DNA of 64,000 nucleotides. Source: Sphingomonas hankookensis (lineage in GTDB: Bacteria; Pseudomonadota; Alphaproteobacteria; Sphingomonadales; Sphingomonadaceae). Both the position numbers and the translations under genes were made by a program. Of this stretch, positions 8,984 through 18,448 are shown piece after piece (the stretch's first letter is position 1; each line of letters begins with the position of its first letter). The notes beneath the pieces are model-generated. The model was not told the DNA's origin. It searched no databases and saw nothing but the letters and a program-made list of their open reading frames with translations. The stretch is from the NCBI RefSeq assembly GCF_022664465.1, contig NZ_JAKREV010000003.1, positions 186,001 through 250,000 of the forward strand, read 5' to 3'.

Positions 8984-9202
8984 TTTCCACGCGAAGGCGC
9001 GAAGACGCGGAAGGCTCGCGTTTCGGATGACGCGCCCCCGCGGCAGCGGCCTTATCGAACGTTGAAGCGATCGAACCGGCCTCCCGATCGCGCTGCCATC
9101 GCTCGGTGGGCGACCTCTCTGCGCCTCTGCGTCTCTGCGCGAACCACCTTCTTCTTCTCCGCGTCTTCGCGCCTTCGCGCCTTCGCGCCTTCGCGTGAAA
9201 CC
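8984..9202. repeat. Family D long inverted-repeat element
   Basis: The ends are imperfect mirrors: TTTCCACGCGAAGGCGCGAAG at the left and CTTCGCGCCTTCGCGTGAAA at the right. The right arm contains an 8-bp unit CTTCGCGC repeated in tandem (9165-9195). The centre shows runs of CTCTGCG. No convincing gene lies inside; the open frames across it give arginine-rich low-complexity peptides. It fills the first half of the 421-bp gap between the molybdoenzyme gene and pnp. Confidence 0.7.
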
Positions 9203-9219
9203 AATCTTCTTCTTCGATC

Positions 9220-9322
9220 GAGGGAGACCCCGGCCTGCGCTGGGGTGACGTTGGGGGAGCACGTCTGCGACCGGCGGTAACGCTTGTGGCTCTGGATCCC
9301 CGCCTGCGCGGGGATACCGTCC
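9220..9322. repeat. Family A repeat, copy 3 (mixed halves)
   Basis: The left half (GACCCCGGCCTGCGCTGGGGTGACG) and right half (GGATCCCCGC-CTGC-GCGGGGATAC) come from different subtypes and are not simple mirrors of each other. It lies between the family D element and the pnp terminator. Confidence 0.65.
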
Positions 9323-9340
9323 CACGGAGCCACGCCCACG

Positions 9341-9373
9341 AAAAAGGGGCCCGCGTTGCCGCGAGCCCCCTTC
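9341..9373 (-). terminator. Rho-independent terminator of pnp
   Basis: Read on the minus strand, a GC-rich hairpin (GGGGCTCGCGG-CAA-CGCGGGCCCC, one mismatch) is followed directly by TTTTTCG. It starts about 25 bases past the pnp stop. Confidence 0.85.
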
Positions 9374-9397
9374 CCTTCACGCCGAAGCGTGTGCCGA

Positions 9398-11734
9398 TCA
9401 GTTGTCGGTGATGAACGACGGCAGGCCGGCGTTGCCGCCGTCTTCCTTGCCCTCTTCACGACGCGGACGATCGCCACGGTCGCGGCGCGGGCCGCGGTCG
9501 CCGGCGTCACGGCGGGGACCACGATCGCCGCCTTCGCCGCGGGGACCACGATCGCCGCCGTCACGACGCGGACCACGCGGGCCACGGTCGCCGCCTTCGC
9601 GCGGTTCGCGCGCCGGACGGGTGTCTTCCAGCTCGGCGCCGGTTTCCTGATCGACGACGCGCATCGACAGGCGCACCTTGCCGCGCGGATCGACTTCGAG
9701 GACCTTGACCTTCACTTCCTGCCCTTCGGACAGGACGTCGGCGACCTTCTCGACCCGCTCGTTGCGGATTTCCGAAACGTGGACGAGGCCGTCCTTGCCG
9801 CCCATGAAGTTCACGAACGCGCCGAAATCGACGAGGTTGACGACCTTGCCGTTGTAGACCTTGCCGACCTCGGCCTCTTCGACCAGCCCCTTGATCCAGT
9901 TGATCGCGGCTTCGATCTGCGCCGGATCCGACGACGACACCTTGATGACGCCCTCGTCGTCGATGTCGACCTTCGCGCCGGTCGTCGCGACGATCTCGCG
10001 GATGACCTTGCCGCCGGTGCCGATGACTTCACGGATCTTCGACTTGTCGATCGTGAAGGTCTCGATGCGCGGGGCGTGCGCCGACAGTTCGGTGCGGGTC
10101 TCGCCCAGCGCCTTGGCCATTTCGCCGAGGATGTGCGCGCGGCCTTCATTGGCCTGTGCCAGCGCGACCTTCATGATCTCTTCGGTGATACCGGCGATCT
10201 TGATGTCCATCTGGAGCGAGGTGATGCCCTCGCTGGTGCCGGCGACCTTGAAGTCCATGTCGCCCAAGTGGTCCTCGTCGCCGAGGATATCGCTGATGAC
10301 CGCGAAATCCTTGCCTTCGAGGATCAGGCCCATGGCGATGCCCGACACCGGACGCTTCAGCGGCACGCCGGCGTCCATCATCGACAGCGAACCGCCGCAG
10401 ACCGTCGCCATCGACGACGAGCCGTTCGACTCGGTGATGTCCGACAGGACGCGGATCGTGTAGGGGAACTCGTCCTTGGTCGGCAGCACCGGGTTCAGCG
10501 CGCGCCAGGCGAGCTTGCCGTGACCGACTTCGCGACGCCCCGGCGCGCCGAAGCGACCGACTTCACCGACCGAATAGGGCGGGAAGTTATAGTGCAGCAT
10601 GAAGCGTTCGTAGTGCAGGCCGTTCAGCCCGTCGATCATCTGCTCCGCATCCTTGGTGCCCAGCGTCGTGGTGCAGATCGCCTGCGTCTCGCCACGGGTG
10701 AACAGTGCCGAACCGTGGGCGCGCGGCAGGAAGTGGACCATCGCCTCGATCGGGCGGACCGTCTTCGTATCGCGACCGTCGATGCGGCGGCCGTCCTTCA
10801 GGATGGCGGTGCGGACGATCTCGGCTTCCAGCTTCTTCACGAGCTTGAGCGTGCCGAGATACTGCGCCGGATCGCTTTCCTTGAGGTCGGCCAGCGCTTC
10901 ACGGGCCTTGGTGCGGGCGTCGTTGATCGCGTTCTGGCGCGCCTGCTTGTCGGTCAGCTTGTAGGCCGCCGTCAGGTCCTTGCCGATCAGCGTCTTCAGC
11001 TTCTTCTTGGCGGCCGACTGGTCGGCGACCGGCTGGAGCTCCCACGGGTCCTTGGCGGCCTGTTCAGCGAGATCGATGATGCAGTTCACGATCTTCTTCG
11101 ACGCGTTGTGCGCGAACACGACGGCGCCCAGCATGACCTCTTCCGACAGCTCCTTGGCTTCGGATTCGACCATCATCACCGCATCACCGGTGGCGGCGAC
11201 GACGAGGTCGAGGTCACCGGTCTTCACCTGCTCCAGTGTCGGGTTCAGCACGTATTCGCCATCGACATAACCGACGCGCGCCGCGCCGATCGGCCCCATG
11301 AACGGCACGCCCGAAATGGTCAGTGCTGCGGACGCGGCGATCATCGCGACGATGTCGGGCTCGTTCTCGCCGTCATAGCTCAGCACCTGGGCGATGACGT
11401 TGATTTCGTTGTAGAAGCCTTCGGGGAACAGCGGGCGGATCGGACGATCGATCAGGCGGCTGACCAGCGTTTCCTTTTCGGTCGCACCGCGCTCGCGCTT
11501 GAAGAAGCCGCCGGGGATGCGGCCCGCGGCCGAGTATTTTTCCTGATAGTGGACGGTCAGCGGGAAGAAGTCCTGCCCTTCCTTGACCGAGCGTGCGGCG
11601 GTGACCGCGCACAGCACCACGGTTTCACCCAACGTCGCGATGACCGCGCCGTCGGCCTGGCGGGCGACGCGGCCCGTTTCGAGGGTCAGCGTCTTGCCGC
11701 CCAGGTCCATGGTGCTTTTCTTGATATCGAACAT
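9398..11734 (-). CDS. pnp: Polyribonucleotide nucleotidyltransferase (PNPase)
   Basis: A 778-residue 3'-5' phosphorolytic exoribonuclease. Two RNase PH domains (about 1-215 and 310-545) are followed by a KH domain with the GxxG loop ([12 protein letters not shown]) and an S1 domain ([19 protein letters not shown]). After S1 there is a tail of roughly 75 residues made of GDRGPRR-type repeats and ending LPSFITDN. Arg/Gly/Asp-rich tails can add RNA affinity; the hydrophobic end may be a docking motif for a degradosome partner, which is inference. It lies downstream of rpsO, the common order, with its own terminator. Confidence 0.97.
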   Translation of the reverse strand: MFDIKKSTMDLGGKTLTLETGRVARQADGAVIATLGETVVLCAVTAARSVKEGQDFFPLTVHYQEKYSAAGRIPGGFFKRERGATEKETLVSRLIDRPIRPLFPEGFYNEINVIAQVLSYDGENEPDIVAMIAASAALTISGVPFMGPIGAARVGYVDGEYVLNPTLEQVKTGDLDLVVAATGDAVMMVESEAKELSEEVMLGAVVFAHNASKKIVNCIIDLAEQAAKDPWELQPVADQSAAKKKLKTLIGKDLTAAYKLTDKQARQNAINDARTKAREALADLKESDPAQYLGTLKLVKKLEAEIVRTAILKDGRRIDGRDTKTVRPIEAMVHFLPRAHGSALFTRGETQAICTTTLGTKDAEQMIDGLNGLHYERFMLHYNFPPYSVGEVGRFGAPGRREVGHGKLAWRALNPVLPTKDEFPYTIRVLSDITESNGSSSMATVCGGSLSMMDAGVPLKRPVSGIAMGLILEGKDFAVISDILGDEDHLGDMDFKVAGTSEGITSLQMDIKIAGITEEIMKVALAQANEGRAHILGEMAKALGETRTELSAHAPRIETFTIDKSKIREVIGTGGKVIREIVATTGAKVDIDDEGVIKVSSSDPAQIEAAINWIKGLVEEAEVGKVYNGKVVNLVDFGAFVNFMGGKDGLVHVSEIRNERVEKVADVLSEGQEVKVKVLEVDPRGKVRLSMRVVDQETGAELEDTRPAREPREGGDRGPRGPRRDGGDRGPRGEGGDRGPRRDAGDRGPRRDRGDRPRREEGKEDGGNAGLPSFITDN

Positions 11735-11933
11735 GTCGTTTCCTTCGCGTCCGGCGGCCCTATGCGCGCCGGGGCAGCTTGGGTGGAGGTCCACCCCTTG
11801 GATCGAGCCGTTTCAGGCCCGGTGTCCCGCGTCGCCGGATTGCGGCGGGACGGCTTGGCCGGATGTCCGGTCGCAAAGCCTATACCCCGTTTTGCGGGGA
11901 ATTTCGTGACGGAGTTCGTGCCGCCCCACATGG

Positions 11934-11964
11934 AAAAAGGGCGGCCCGTCGGACCGCCCTTTCT
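11934..11964 (-). terminator. Rho-independent terminator of rpsO
   Basis: On the minus strand the hairpin AAAGGGCGGTCC-GACG-GGCCGCCCTTTTTCC begins within a few bases of the rpsO stop. The stem is about 8-10 bp and is followed by a T run. Readthrough would be needed for cotranscription with pnp; otherwise the 199-bp interval before the pnp start must hold a pnp promoter. Confidence 0.85.
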
Positions 11965-11967
11965 TCG

Positions 11968-12237
11968 TTACTTCCGAAGGCCGAGCTTCGCGATCAGCGT
12001 CGTATAACGCTCCGCGTCCTTCTTCTTCAGATAGTCGAGCAGCGAACGCCGCTTGTTGACCAGCATCAGCAGACCGCGACGCGAATGGTTGTCCTTCGCA
12101 TGGGTCTTGAAGTGCTCGGTCAGGTTCTGGATGCGGGTGGTCAGGATGGCGACCTGCACTTCGGGGCTGCCGGTGTCGCCTTCGGCGCGGGCATGTTCCT
12201 GGATCAGTGCCTGGCGGTTTTCGGGAGTGATCGACAT
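11968..12237 (-). CDS. rpsO: 30S ribosomal protein S15
   Basis: An 89-residue protein of exactly the usual length, beginning [17 protein letters not shown] and containing the conserved 16S rRNA-binding segment [23 protein letters not shown]15 nucleates assembly of the 30S platform. It starts 11 bases after the truB stop, so it belongs to the same operon, and it is closed by its own terminator. Confidence 0.98.
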   Translation of the reverse strand: MSITPENRQALIQEHARAEGDTGSPEVQVAILTTRIQNLTEHFKTHAKDNHSRRGLLMLVNKRRSLLDYLKKKDAERYTTLIAKLGLRK

Positions 12238-12248
12238 CGTCGTCCTTT

Positions 12249-13256
12249 CTATTCGAGGTTGAAGCCGCGGACGACACGGGTTTCCCCGTCGAGTGTCTCG
12301 ACCAGCGCCACCGGCACATCGGCCAGTGTCGCAAAGCCCAGACCGTCGTCCGTTGCAAAACCGATCAGTCGAAGCCCCTTGCGGAGCCGCCCTGCCTGAT
12401 CGGCATTCAGAGACAGAGCCGGGATGTCGTCCAGCCCCGCCCCCAGTGGCAGGAGCGTTTCTTCAAGCGCGTGGCCCTTACCCAATTCCGCCAGTTTGTC
12501 CAGCGAAATGGCCGATTCGAGGGTGAACGGCCCGGCCTTGGTGCGCCGGAGCATGGTGACGTGGCCGACCGTGCCGAGCGCGAGCGCGATGTCGCGGGCG
12601 AGGGAGCGGATATAGGTGCCCTTGGAGACGAAGGCGCTGAGGGTGATTTCCTCAAGCTCCTCCCCGCTCGCGGGGAGGGGGACCGCTGGCGCAGCCGGGG
12701 GTGGAGGGGGGTCGGCGGCATCCGCAGCGGTTGCGCCCTGGGGCGATCCCCCTCCACCAGCTTCGCTGGTCCCCCTCCCCGTGCCGGGGAGGATTTGGAG
12801 GTCGAACACCGTCACCTTCCGAGTCGCGAGAACGACCTCTTCGCCCTTGCGCGCCAGATCATAGGCGCGCTCACCATCGACCTTCAGCGCGGAGTATGCC
12901 GGCGGAACCTGCTCGATCGGCCCGGTAAAGCGCGCCAAGACCGCCTCAACCGCCGCCAGCGTCGGCCGCACCGGCGACTCGCCGATCACCTTCCCCTCTA
13001 GGTCGAGCGTATCGGTCTGCGCGCCGAACCGAATCGTGAAATCATAGCGCTTCGACGCATCAAGCATCCGCCCGGCCAGTTTCGTCGCCTCGCCGATCGC
13101 AACCGGCAGTACGCCGGTCGCCAGCGGGTCGAGCGTGCCGCCATGGCCGACCTTGTGCTTGCCGTAGCCGCCCTCGCGCAGCACCCGCTTGACCGCCGAG
13201 ACGATCTGGGTCGATCCCGGCCCCAGCGGCTTGTCGATGATGATCCAGCCGTGCAT
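12249..13256 (-). CDS. truB: tRNA pseudouridine(55) synthase with repeat-encoded insertion
   Basis: A 335-residue enzyme that makes pseudouridine 55 in the tRNA T loop. The N-terminal [16 protein letters not shown] and the catalytic aspartate in [18 protein letters not shown] are present, as is a PUA-like C-terminus. Residues about 154-200 are a Gly/Ala/Pro-rich stretch with a run of five prolines that is encoded by a family B palindromic repeat; it interrupts the region between VTVFDLQIL and [16 protein letters not shown], both normal TruB sequence. The frame stays open, so the enzyme probably carries the insertion as a loop. Its ATG overlaps the tdk stop by one base. Confidence 0.95.
   Translation of the reverse strand: MHGWIIIDKPLGPGSTQIVSAVKRVLREGGYGKHKVGHGGTLDPLATGVLPVAIGEATKLAGRMLDASKRYDFTIRFGAQTDTLDLEGKVIGESPVRPTLAAVEAVLARFTGPIEQVPPAYSALKVDGERAYDLARKGEEVVLATRKVTVFDLQILPGTGRGTSEAGGGGSPQGATAADAADPPPPPAAPAVPLPASGEELEEITLSAFVSKGTYIRSLARDIALALGTVGHVTMLRRTKAGPFTLESAISLDKLAELGKGHALEETLLPLGAGLDDIPALSLNADQAGRLRKGLRLIGFATDDGLGFATLADVPVALVETLDGETRVVRGFNLE
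12657..12795. repeat. Family B palindromic repeat inside truB
   Basis: The left part (CTCCCCGCTCGCGGGGAGG, then GGGGGTGGAGGGGGG) and the right part (CCCCCTCCACCAGCTTCGCT, then CCTCCCCGTGCCGGGGAGG) are inverted copies around a GC-rich centre. The right part matches the element at 25459-25514. It lies entirely within the truB coding sequence and does not break the frame. Confidence 0.8.
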
Positions 13257-13831
13257 CAGCGCATCGCTTCGCAAAAATGGCGGCGGCACAGCGCGACATA
13301 GCGGTCGTTGCCGCCGATTTCGGTCTGTTGCCCGTCACGCACGGCGCGGCCCTGCGCGTCGACGCGCAGGTTCATCGTCGCCTTGCGCCCGCAGGTGCAG
13401 ACCGATTTCAGCTCGATCAGCGCGTCGGCGATCGCCAGCAATCGGGCCGAACCGGGGAACAACGCGCCTTGGAAATCAGTGCGCAGGCCATAGGCGAGGA
13501 CGGGCACGCCTAGATCATCGGCGACCTTGGCGAGTTGATCGACCTGTCCGGGCGACAGGAACTGCGCTTCGTCGACCAGCACGCAGCCGACCGCATGCTG
13601 GCGGTGCTGCGCGGCGACGCTTTCGAGCAGGTCGCTGTCGGCATCGAACGGTGTCGCGGGCGCCGACAGGCCGATGCGCGAACCGATCGTCCCCGCCCCT
13701 TCGCGCGTGTCGATCGCGGCGGTGAACAGCATCGTCGTCAGCCCGCGCTCGCGATAGTTGAAATCGGCCTGGAGCAGCGTCGTCGATTTGCCCGCGTTCA
13801 TCGACGCATAATAGAAATAGAGCTTGGCCAC
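13256..13831 (-). CDS. tdk: Thymidine kinase
   Basis: A 191-residue type II thymidine kinase that phosphorylates thymidine with ATP. It has the P-loop near the N-terminus (YYASMNAGKSTTLLQADFNY), the VLVDEAQFL Walker B-type motif with the catalytic glutamate region, and zinc-binding cysteines (VCTCGRKATMN and ALCRRHF). It sits between rbfA and truB, touching both (one base separates neither frame), so pyrimidine salvage is tied to the translation operon. Confidence 0.96.
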   Translation of the reverse strand: MAKLYFYYASMNAGKSTTLLQADFNYRERGLTTMLFTAAIDTREGAGTIGSRIGLSAPATPFDADSDLLESVAAQHRQHAVGCVLVDEAQFLSPGQVDQLAKVADDLGVPVLAYGLRTDFQGALFPGSARLLAIADALIELKSVCTCGRKATMNLRVDAQGRAVRDGQQTEIGGNDRYVALCRRHFCEAMR

Positions 13832-14233
13832 TCAGTCCTCGGTATCGCCGCTTTCCAGATCGCGTGCGACCTTGGGATCGCGCAGCAGCTGGTCGATGCG
13901 GGTGCCTTCGTCGAAGCTCTCGTCGATCAGGAATTTGAGCTTGGCGGCATATTTCAGGTTCACCCGCCGCGCGACCTCCGACTGGAGATAGGCGGTGTTG
14001 GTGCGCAGCGCCTTCAGCACGATCTGTTCGTCCTTGCCGAGCAGCGGCTTCACGAACACCGTCGCATGGCGCAGGTCGGGCGACATGCGGACTTCGGTGA
14101 CCGAGACGAGATGCTTTTCCAGCACGTCGTCATGCACGTCACCGCGCGCGAGGATTTCGGACAGGATGTGGCGGACCTGTTCGCCGACGCGCAGCAGGCG
14201 GACGGAGCGGGTTTCGGGCGTTGCTTCTGACAT
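13832..14233 (-). CDS. rbfA: 30S ribosome-binding factor A
   Basis: A 133-residue KH-fold factor needed for 16S rRNA 5' end maturation and 30S assembly. The segments [36 protein letters not shown] and [18 protein letters not shown] are family hallmarks. It ends directly against the tdk start and begins three bases after the stop of the small membrane protein gene. Its neighbour infB upstream is the usual partner. Confidence 0.96.
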   Translation of the reverse strand: MSEATPETRSVRLLRVGEQVRHILSEILARGDVHDDVLEKHLVSVTEVRMSPDLRHATVFVKPLLGKDEQIVLKALRTNTAYLQSEVARRVNLKYAAKLKFLIDESFDEGTRIDQLLRDPKVARDLESGDTED

Positions 14234-14236
14234 GAT

Positions 14237-14842
14237 CTAACCGAATTGACAGTGGAACCAGTGACTGTCGAGTCGCTGGCACCAGATGGTGTTGTTGCCG
14301 AACACGTTCGCGATGTCGGCGGCGACCGGTCCGCCGTTCCAACCGCGCGCGGCAGCCATGCGGTCGGTCGGATCGTGGACGATGGCGGCCCAACTTCCGA
14401 ATGGACCGATCCGGGTCGTGAAGGCGGTGCGCGGCGCTGCCTGTTCGACGATCGCGACGCCGGTCGGCCAGGGGCCGCCGGACCGCGCCCGATCGAACGC
14501 GCTACGCTCCGATCGCAGCAGCCACCAACTCGGGGCGACGTGCGACCAGTAGAGCGCGTGACTTGCCAGAAATGCCGCAAAGGGTAGCGCGACGATTGGC
14601 ACGAAGGGCGGCAGGAGTGCCGGTATTCCCGCCGCGCGCAACCGCCAGCTGCGCACCAGCCCGTCGATCAGCAGCCCCAGCCAGCATAGCGCCAACAGGA
14701 CCGCGACGACCGGAATCGCCCAATAGGACAGGAGATTGGCGACGAACAATGCCGCCGCCCCGCCGATCACCCATGCCGCCGCCAGGCGGAGCCGGGGGCG
14801 GAGGGTGGCGGCAAGGGTTGCCCCCTGCCGCCCGTCACTCAC
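14237..14842 (-). CDS. Hypothetical membrane protein between infB and rbfA
   Basis: A 201-residue protein starting at a GTG that overlaps the infB stop (GTGA). Two or three hydrophobic segments lie in the first 100 residues (AAWVIGGAAALFVANLLSYW, VVAVLLALCWLGLLIDGLV, FVPIVALPFAAFLASHALYW), followed by a soluble C-terminal half ending NTIWCQRLDSHWFHCQFG. I do not recognise a family. Translational coupling within the infB-rbfA operon shows that it is expressed with translation factors, but no function is implied by its sequence. Confidence 0.7.
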   Translation of the reverse strand: MSDGRQGATLAATLRPRLRLAAAWVIGGAAALFVANLLSYWAIPVVAVLLALCWLGLLIDGLVRSWRLRAAGIPALLPPFVPIVALPFAAFLASHALYWSHVAPSWWLLRSERSAFDRARSGGPWPTGVAIVEQAAPRTAFTTRIGPFGSWAAIVHDPTDRMAAARGWNGGPVAADIANVFGNNTIWCQRLDSHWFHCQFG

Positions 14843-17688
14843 AGCGTGCGATCGCGCAGTTCGACTTCGTAGGTTTCGAGGAAGTCGCCCGCCTTGATGT
14901 CGGTGAAGTTCTGCGTGAACGTGACACCGCATTCCAGCCCTGCGCGCACTTCGGGAACATCGTCCTTGAAGCGACGCAGCGACGCGATCTCACCCTGGTA
15001 GATGATGACGTCGTTGCGCGTGATGCGTGCCTTGAGCGCCTTGCGGATGATCCCTTCGACCACCAGCAGACCCGCGGCCCGACCATGCTTGCCCGCCGAG
15101 AAGACCTCGCGGATTTCGGCGCGGCCGACGACCGTTTCGAACGCTTCCGGACCCAAGGTACCGGCCATGCCGGCACGGATATCGTCGGTCAGCGTATAGA
15201 TGACGTCGTAGTACTTCAGCGCCACCTTGTTCCGCTCGGCGATCTCGCGCGCCTTGGCGTTCGGACGGGTGTTGAAGCCGATGATCGGCGCGCCCGAAGC
15301 GGCCGCCAGCGTCACGTCGCTCTCGGTGATGCCGCCCACGCCCGAATGCAGGATGCGCACCCGGATATCGTCGGTCGAAATCTTGTTGAGCGCACCGACG
15401 ATGGCTTCGACCGACCCCTGGGTATCGGCCTTCACCACCAGCGGATATTCGATCGCCTGCTTCGACTTCAATGCCGAGAACATGCTCTCGAGGCTGGCCG
15501 GCGCCTGGGTGGTGCGCTTCTGAAGCAGCACGCCCTGACGATATTCGGCGACCTCGCGGGCACGCGCCTCGCTCTCGACCACCTGCAGCGGATCGCCCGC
15601 CATCGGCACGCCCGACAGGCCCAGCACCTCGACCGGAGTCGACGGGCCGGCGGTCTTCACCTGGCGGCCCTTGTCGTCGATCAGCGCACGGACCTTGCCG
15701 CTTTCCGCGCCGACGACGAACACGTCGCCGACCTTCAGCGTGCCGCGACGGACCAGCACGGTCGCGACCGGACCGCGACCCTTGTCGAGCTTCGCCTCGA
15801 TCACGCTGCCTTCGGCAGCGCGGTCGGGATTGGCCTGCAACTCGAGCAGTTCGGCCTGGAGCTGAATCTTCTCGATCAACTCCTGCAGGCCGGTCTTCTT
15901 GAGCGCAGACACTTCGACGTCCTGGGTTTCGCCGCCCATTTCCTCGACCTGCACGTCGTGTTCGAGCAGGCGTTCGCGGATGCGCTGCGGGTTCGCCTCG
16001 TGCTTGTCGACCTTGTTGATCGCGACGATCATCGGCTTGCCGGCGGCACGCGTATGATGGATCGCCTCGATCGTCTGCGGCATCAGCCCGTCATCGGCCG
16101 CGACCGCAAGGATCACGATATCGGTCACGTCGGCACCGCGTGCGCGCATGTCGCTGAACGCTTCGTGGCCGGGCGTGTCGAGGAAAGTGATCTGCGACTC
16201 GTCCTTCATCGTCACCTGATAGGCGCCGATATGCTGGGTGATGCCGCCCGCTTCGCCGCGCACCACGTCGGTCCCGCGCAGCGCGTCGAGCAGCGACGTC
16301 TTGCCGTGGTCGACGTGACCCATGATCGTGACCACGGGCGGACGCGGACGTAGTGCCTCGACCGCATCCTCGGTCGTGTCGAGTGCGAGGTCGATGTCCG
16401 AATCGCTGACGCGCACGATGTTGTGGCCGAATTCGGTCACCAGCAGTTCGGCGGTGTCCTGATCGATCGTCTGCGTCATCGTGACGGGCGAACCCATCTT
16501 GAACAGCGTCTTGACGAGGTCGGCACCCTTTTCCGCCATGCGGTTGGCGAGTTCCTGTACCGTGATCGCCTCGGGCACCTGCACGTCGCGGACCTGCTTG
16601 ATCTGCGGTTCGCGCGGGCCGCCAAAGCCACGCTTTTCCTTTTCCCGCGCACGCTTGAGCGCGGCGAGGCTGCGCGAACGCGCACCATCGTCGCCCAGCG
16701 CACGGGTCACGGTCAGCTTGCCCGACTGGCGACGATCATCGCCCTTGCGGTCGCGCGACGGTGCCGGCCGTGCCGGTTCGTTGCGACGCGGCGTCGCCTG
16801 ACCGGTGCCCGACGGAGTCGGACGTGCGGCCTGGCCACCGGCGGCGGGACGTGCCGCCGCGGTCGTGGCGGGAGCCGCCGCAGCGGGGGCCGGTTCGGGC
16901 TTGGGCTGCGGCTTGGGGATTTCCGGACGCTGCACCGGGGTGAAGCGCCGCGGCGCCGGCCGGCTGGGGTCGGCGGTCAGCACGATCGGCTGCGGAGCGG
17001 GTGCCGGCGCAGGCGCCGGACGCGGAGCGGCACGCGCCGGCGCCGACGCCGACGCCGGGGCGGGCTTCGCCTCGACCGGTGCAGGCGCGGGTGCGGGCGT
17101 CGGCGCACGGGGCGGCGTTTCCGCAACCGGTTCCGGAGTCGGCGTCGGTGCCGGGGTCGGCTCGGGCGCAGCCACGGGTTCCGGCGCAGGCGTCGGTGCA
17201 GCCTCGACCAGCTTCGACTCGGGCGCCGGGGTCGGTTCCGGGGCGGGCGCCGGCTCGGCGGCGACACGTGCCTTTTCCTCGACGCGAACGCGCTCGGCCT
17301 CGACCGCTTCGCGGGCGATGCGTTCGTCGCGGCGACGATGTTCTTCGGCCGCGTTCATGCGTGCCTCTTCGGCCTCGCGCAGCAGCTTGGCCTGCAGCTC
17401 GAGCCGCGACAGGCCGGCATTGCTGCTGGCCGCCGGGCGCGGGGCAGGTGCGGCCGGGGCGGGCGCCGTCGGCGCGGGCGCGGGTGCCGCTTCGGGGGCA
17501 GCCGCCTCGACGGGCTGCTGTTCTTCGCCGGGACGGCCGAGCACACGGCGGCGCTTCACCTCCACGACCACCGTATTGGAGCGGCCATGGCTGAAGCTCT
17601 GCTTCACCTTGCCGGTTTCCACGGTGCGCTTGAGGCCGAGCGGCGCGCGGGTGCCCAGCTTCGGCTTGTCGTTGTCGATGTCGCTCAT
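14839..17688 (-). CDS. infB: Translation initiation factor IF-2
   Basis: A 949-residue GTPase that brings fMet-tRNA to the 30S subunit. After a short conserved N-terminal segment there is a long Ala/Pro/Glu-rich low-complexity region (about 60-310), then the second N-terminal module and the GTPase domain with G1 GHVDHGKTS (near residue 455), G3 DTPGHEAF and G4 NKVDK, followed by domains II-IV ending [14 protein letters not shown]. The long Ala/Pro spacer is typical of alphaproteobacterial IF-2. It starts four bases after the ylxR stop. Confidence 0.98.
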   Translation of the reverse strand: MSDIDNDKPKLGTRAPLGLKRTVETGKVKQSFSHGRSNTVVVEVKRRRVLGRPGEEQQPVEAAAPEAAPAPAPTAPAPAAPAPRPAASSNAGLSRLELQAKLLREAEEARMNAAEEHRRRDERIAREAVEAERVRVEEKARVAAEPAPAPEPTPAPESKLVEAAPTPAPEPVAAPEPTPAPTPTPEPVAETPPRAPTPAPAPAPVEAKPAPASASAPARAAPRPAPAPAPAPQPIVLTADPSRPAPRRFTPVQRPEIPKPQPKPEPAPAAAAPATTAAARPAAGGQAARPTPSGTGQATPRRNEPARPAPSRDRKGDDRRQSGKLTVTRALGDDGARSRSLAALKRAREKEKRGFGGPREPQIKQVRDVQVPEAITVQELANRMAEKGADLVKTLFKMGSPVTMTQTIDQDTAELLVTEFGHNIVRVSDSDIDLALDTTEDAVEALRPRPPVVTIMGHVDHGKTSLLDALRGTDVVRGEAGGITQHIGAYQVTMKDESQITFLDTPGHEAFSDMRARGADVTDIVILAVAADDGLMPQTIEAIHHTRAAGKPMIVAINKVDKHEANPQRIRERLLEHDVQVEEMGGETQDVEVSALKKTGLQELIEKIQLQAELLELQANPDRAAEGSVIEAKLDKGRGPVATVLVRRGTLKVGDVFVVGAESGKVRALIDDKGRQVKTAGPSTPVEVLGLSGVPMAGDPLQVVESEARAREVAEYRQGVLLQKRTTQAPASLESMFSALKSKQAIEYPLVVKADTQGSVEAIVGALNKISTDDIRVRILHSGVGGITESDVTLAAASGAPIIGFNTRPNAKAREIAERNKVALKYYDVIYTLTDDIRAGMAGTLGPEAFETVVGRAEIREVFSAGKHGRAAGLLVVEGIIRKALKARITRNDVIIYQGEIASLRRFKDDVPEVRAGLECGVTFTQNFTDIKAGDFLETYEVELRDRTL

Positions 17689-17692
17689 CCGG

Positions 17693-18448
17693 TTACTCAG
17701 GTTCCTGCTTCAATTGGTCGAGGCCAATCCGCCCGGCATCGTCAGTGCCGGAAAATCGCGCCGTCGATGCGCCCTGCGAAGGTGTTTCGCAAGCCGCAGA
17801 GATAGGTTCGGGTCCGATAAAGTGCAGCCAGCGGGACAGCGCGTCATTGGCTCGCTGTGCCGCCCGTGCGTCGGTCAGGCCGACATGTACCACATTTTCG
17901 CGCCCAAGCGCCAATGACAATATGGTGCGTGGAACGGGCAATGCCAATCCCCTGCGACCCGATCCTTCGTCATCGGTGCCGACACGCCATGCCTGTGCCA
18001 GTTTTCCGGCGCCGTCGGGCGCGGCGTCTGACGCATGGTACAGCGCGTACAGCTTGCCGCTGCGCGCCGCTTTCTCGATCGCGGTACCGCCGATCACGAC
18101 GAAGCCCGACTTCGCCTCCAGCCCCAGCCGGTCGAGCGCGTGGCGACGGAGTGCCTCCTCGATCAACTGCGGGAGGTCGGCGGGAATCGCCAGCGTCGCG
18201 CCCTTGAACGCCCGCGCCAACGCGCCCTTCAGCTTGCCTTTTGCCATCGCCGTTTCCAGCTCGGCCCGGGTCACGCCGATCCACGCGCCACGGCCGGGAG
18301 CCTTGGCACGCACGTCGGGCAGCACGTCGCCGTCCGGGGACAAGGCGAGCCGGACCAGCCCGTCGCGCGAGCCATGCTCACGCGACAGGATGCAGCTGCG
18401 CTCGGGGCTGTCGGTTAGCCGCGCGGTGTCATTGTTCGGATTCCGCAA
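17693..18448 (-). CDS. YlxR-like (DUF448) RNA-binding protein with L7Ae-like C-terminal domain
   Basis: A 251-residue protein. The N-terminal DUF448 segment reads PERSCILSREHGSRDGLVRLALSPDG and DVRAKAPGRGAWIGVTRAEL; the C-terminal half (residues about 85-190) resembles an L7Ae/YlxQ fold (SGFVVIGGTAIEKAARSGKLYALYHASDAAPD). No ATG is available in the right place; the TTG at 18448, overlapping the end of nusA by 20 bases, gives the family-like N-terminus MRNPNNDTARLTDSPERSCI. It is between nusA and infB, as in most bacteria. Confidence 0.88.
   Translation of the reverse strand: MRNPNNDTARLTDSPERSCILSREHGSRDGLVRLALSPDGDVLPDVRAKAPGRGAWIGVTRAELETAMAKGKLKGALARAFKGATLAIPADLPQLIEEALRRHALDRLGLEAKSGFVVIGGTAIEKAARSGKLYALYHASDAAPDGAGKLAQAWRVGTDDEGSGRRGLALPVPRTILSLALGRENVVHVGLTDARAAQRANDALSRWLHFIGPEPISAACETPSQGASTARFSGTDDAGRIGLDQLKQEPE

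Noticed and set aside
9284-12007. A 907-codon open frame on the plus strand opposite pnp
   Set aside because: It mirrors the codon bias of the real pnp and rpsO genes on the other strand, has no domain pattern, and crosses two terminators.
14563-16353. A 596-codon plus-strand frame opposite infB
   Set aside because: GC-rich antisense shadow of infB with histidine/arginine-rich low-complexity translation and no start signal.
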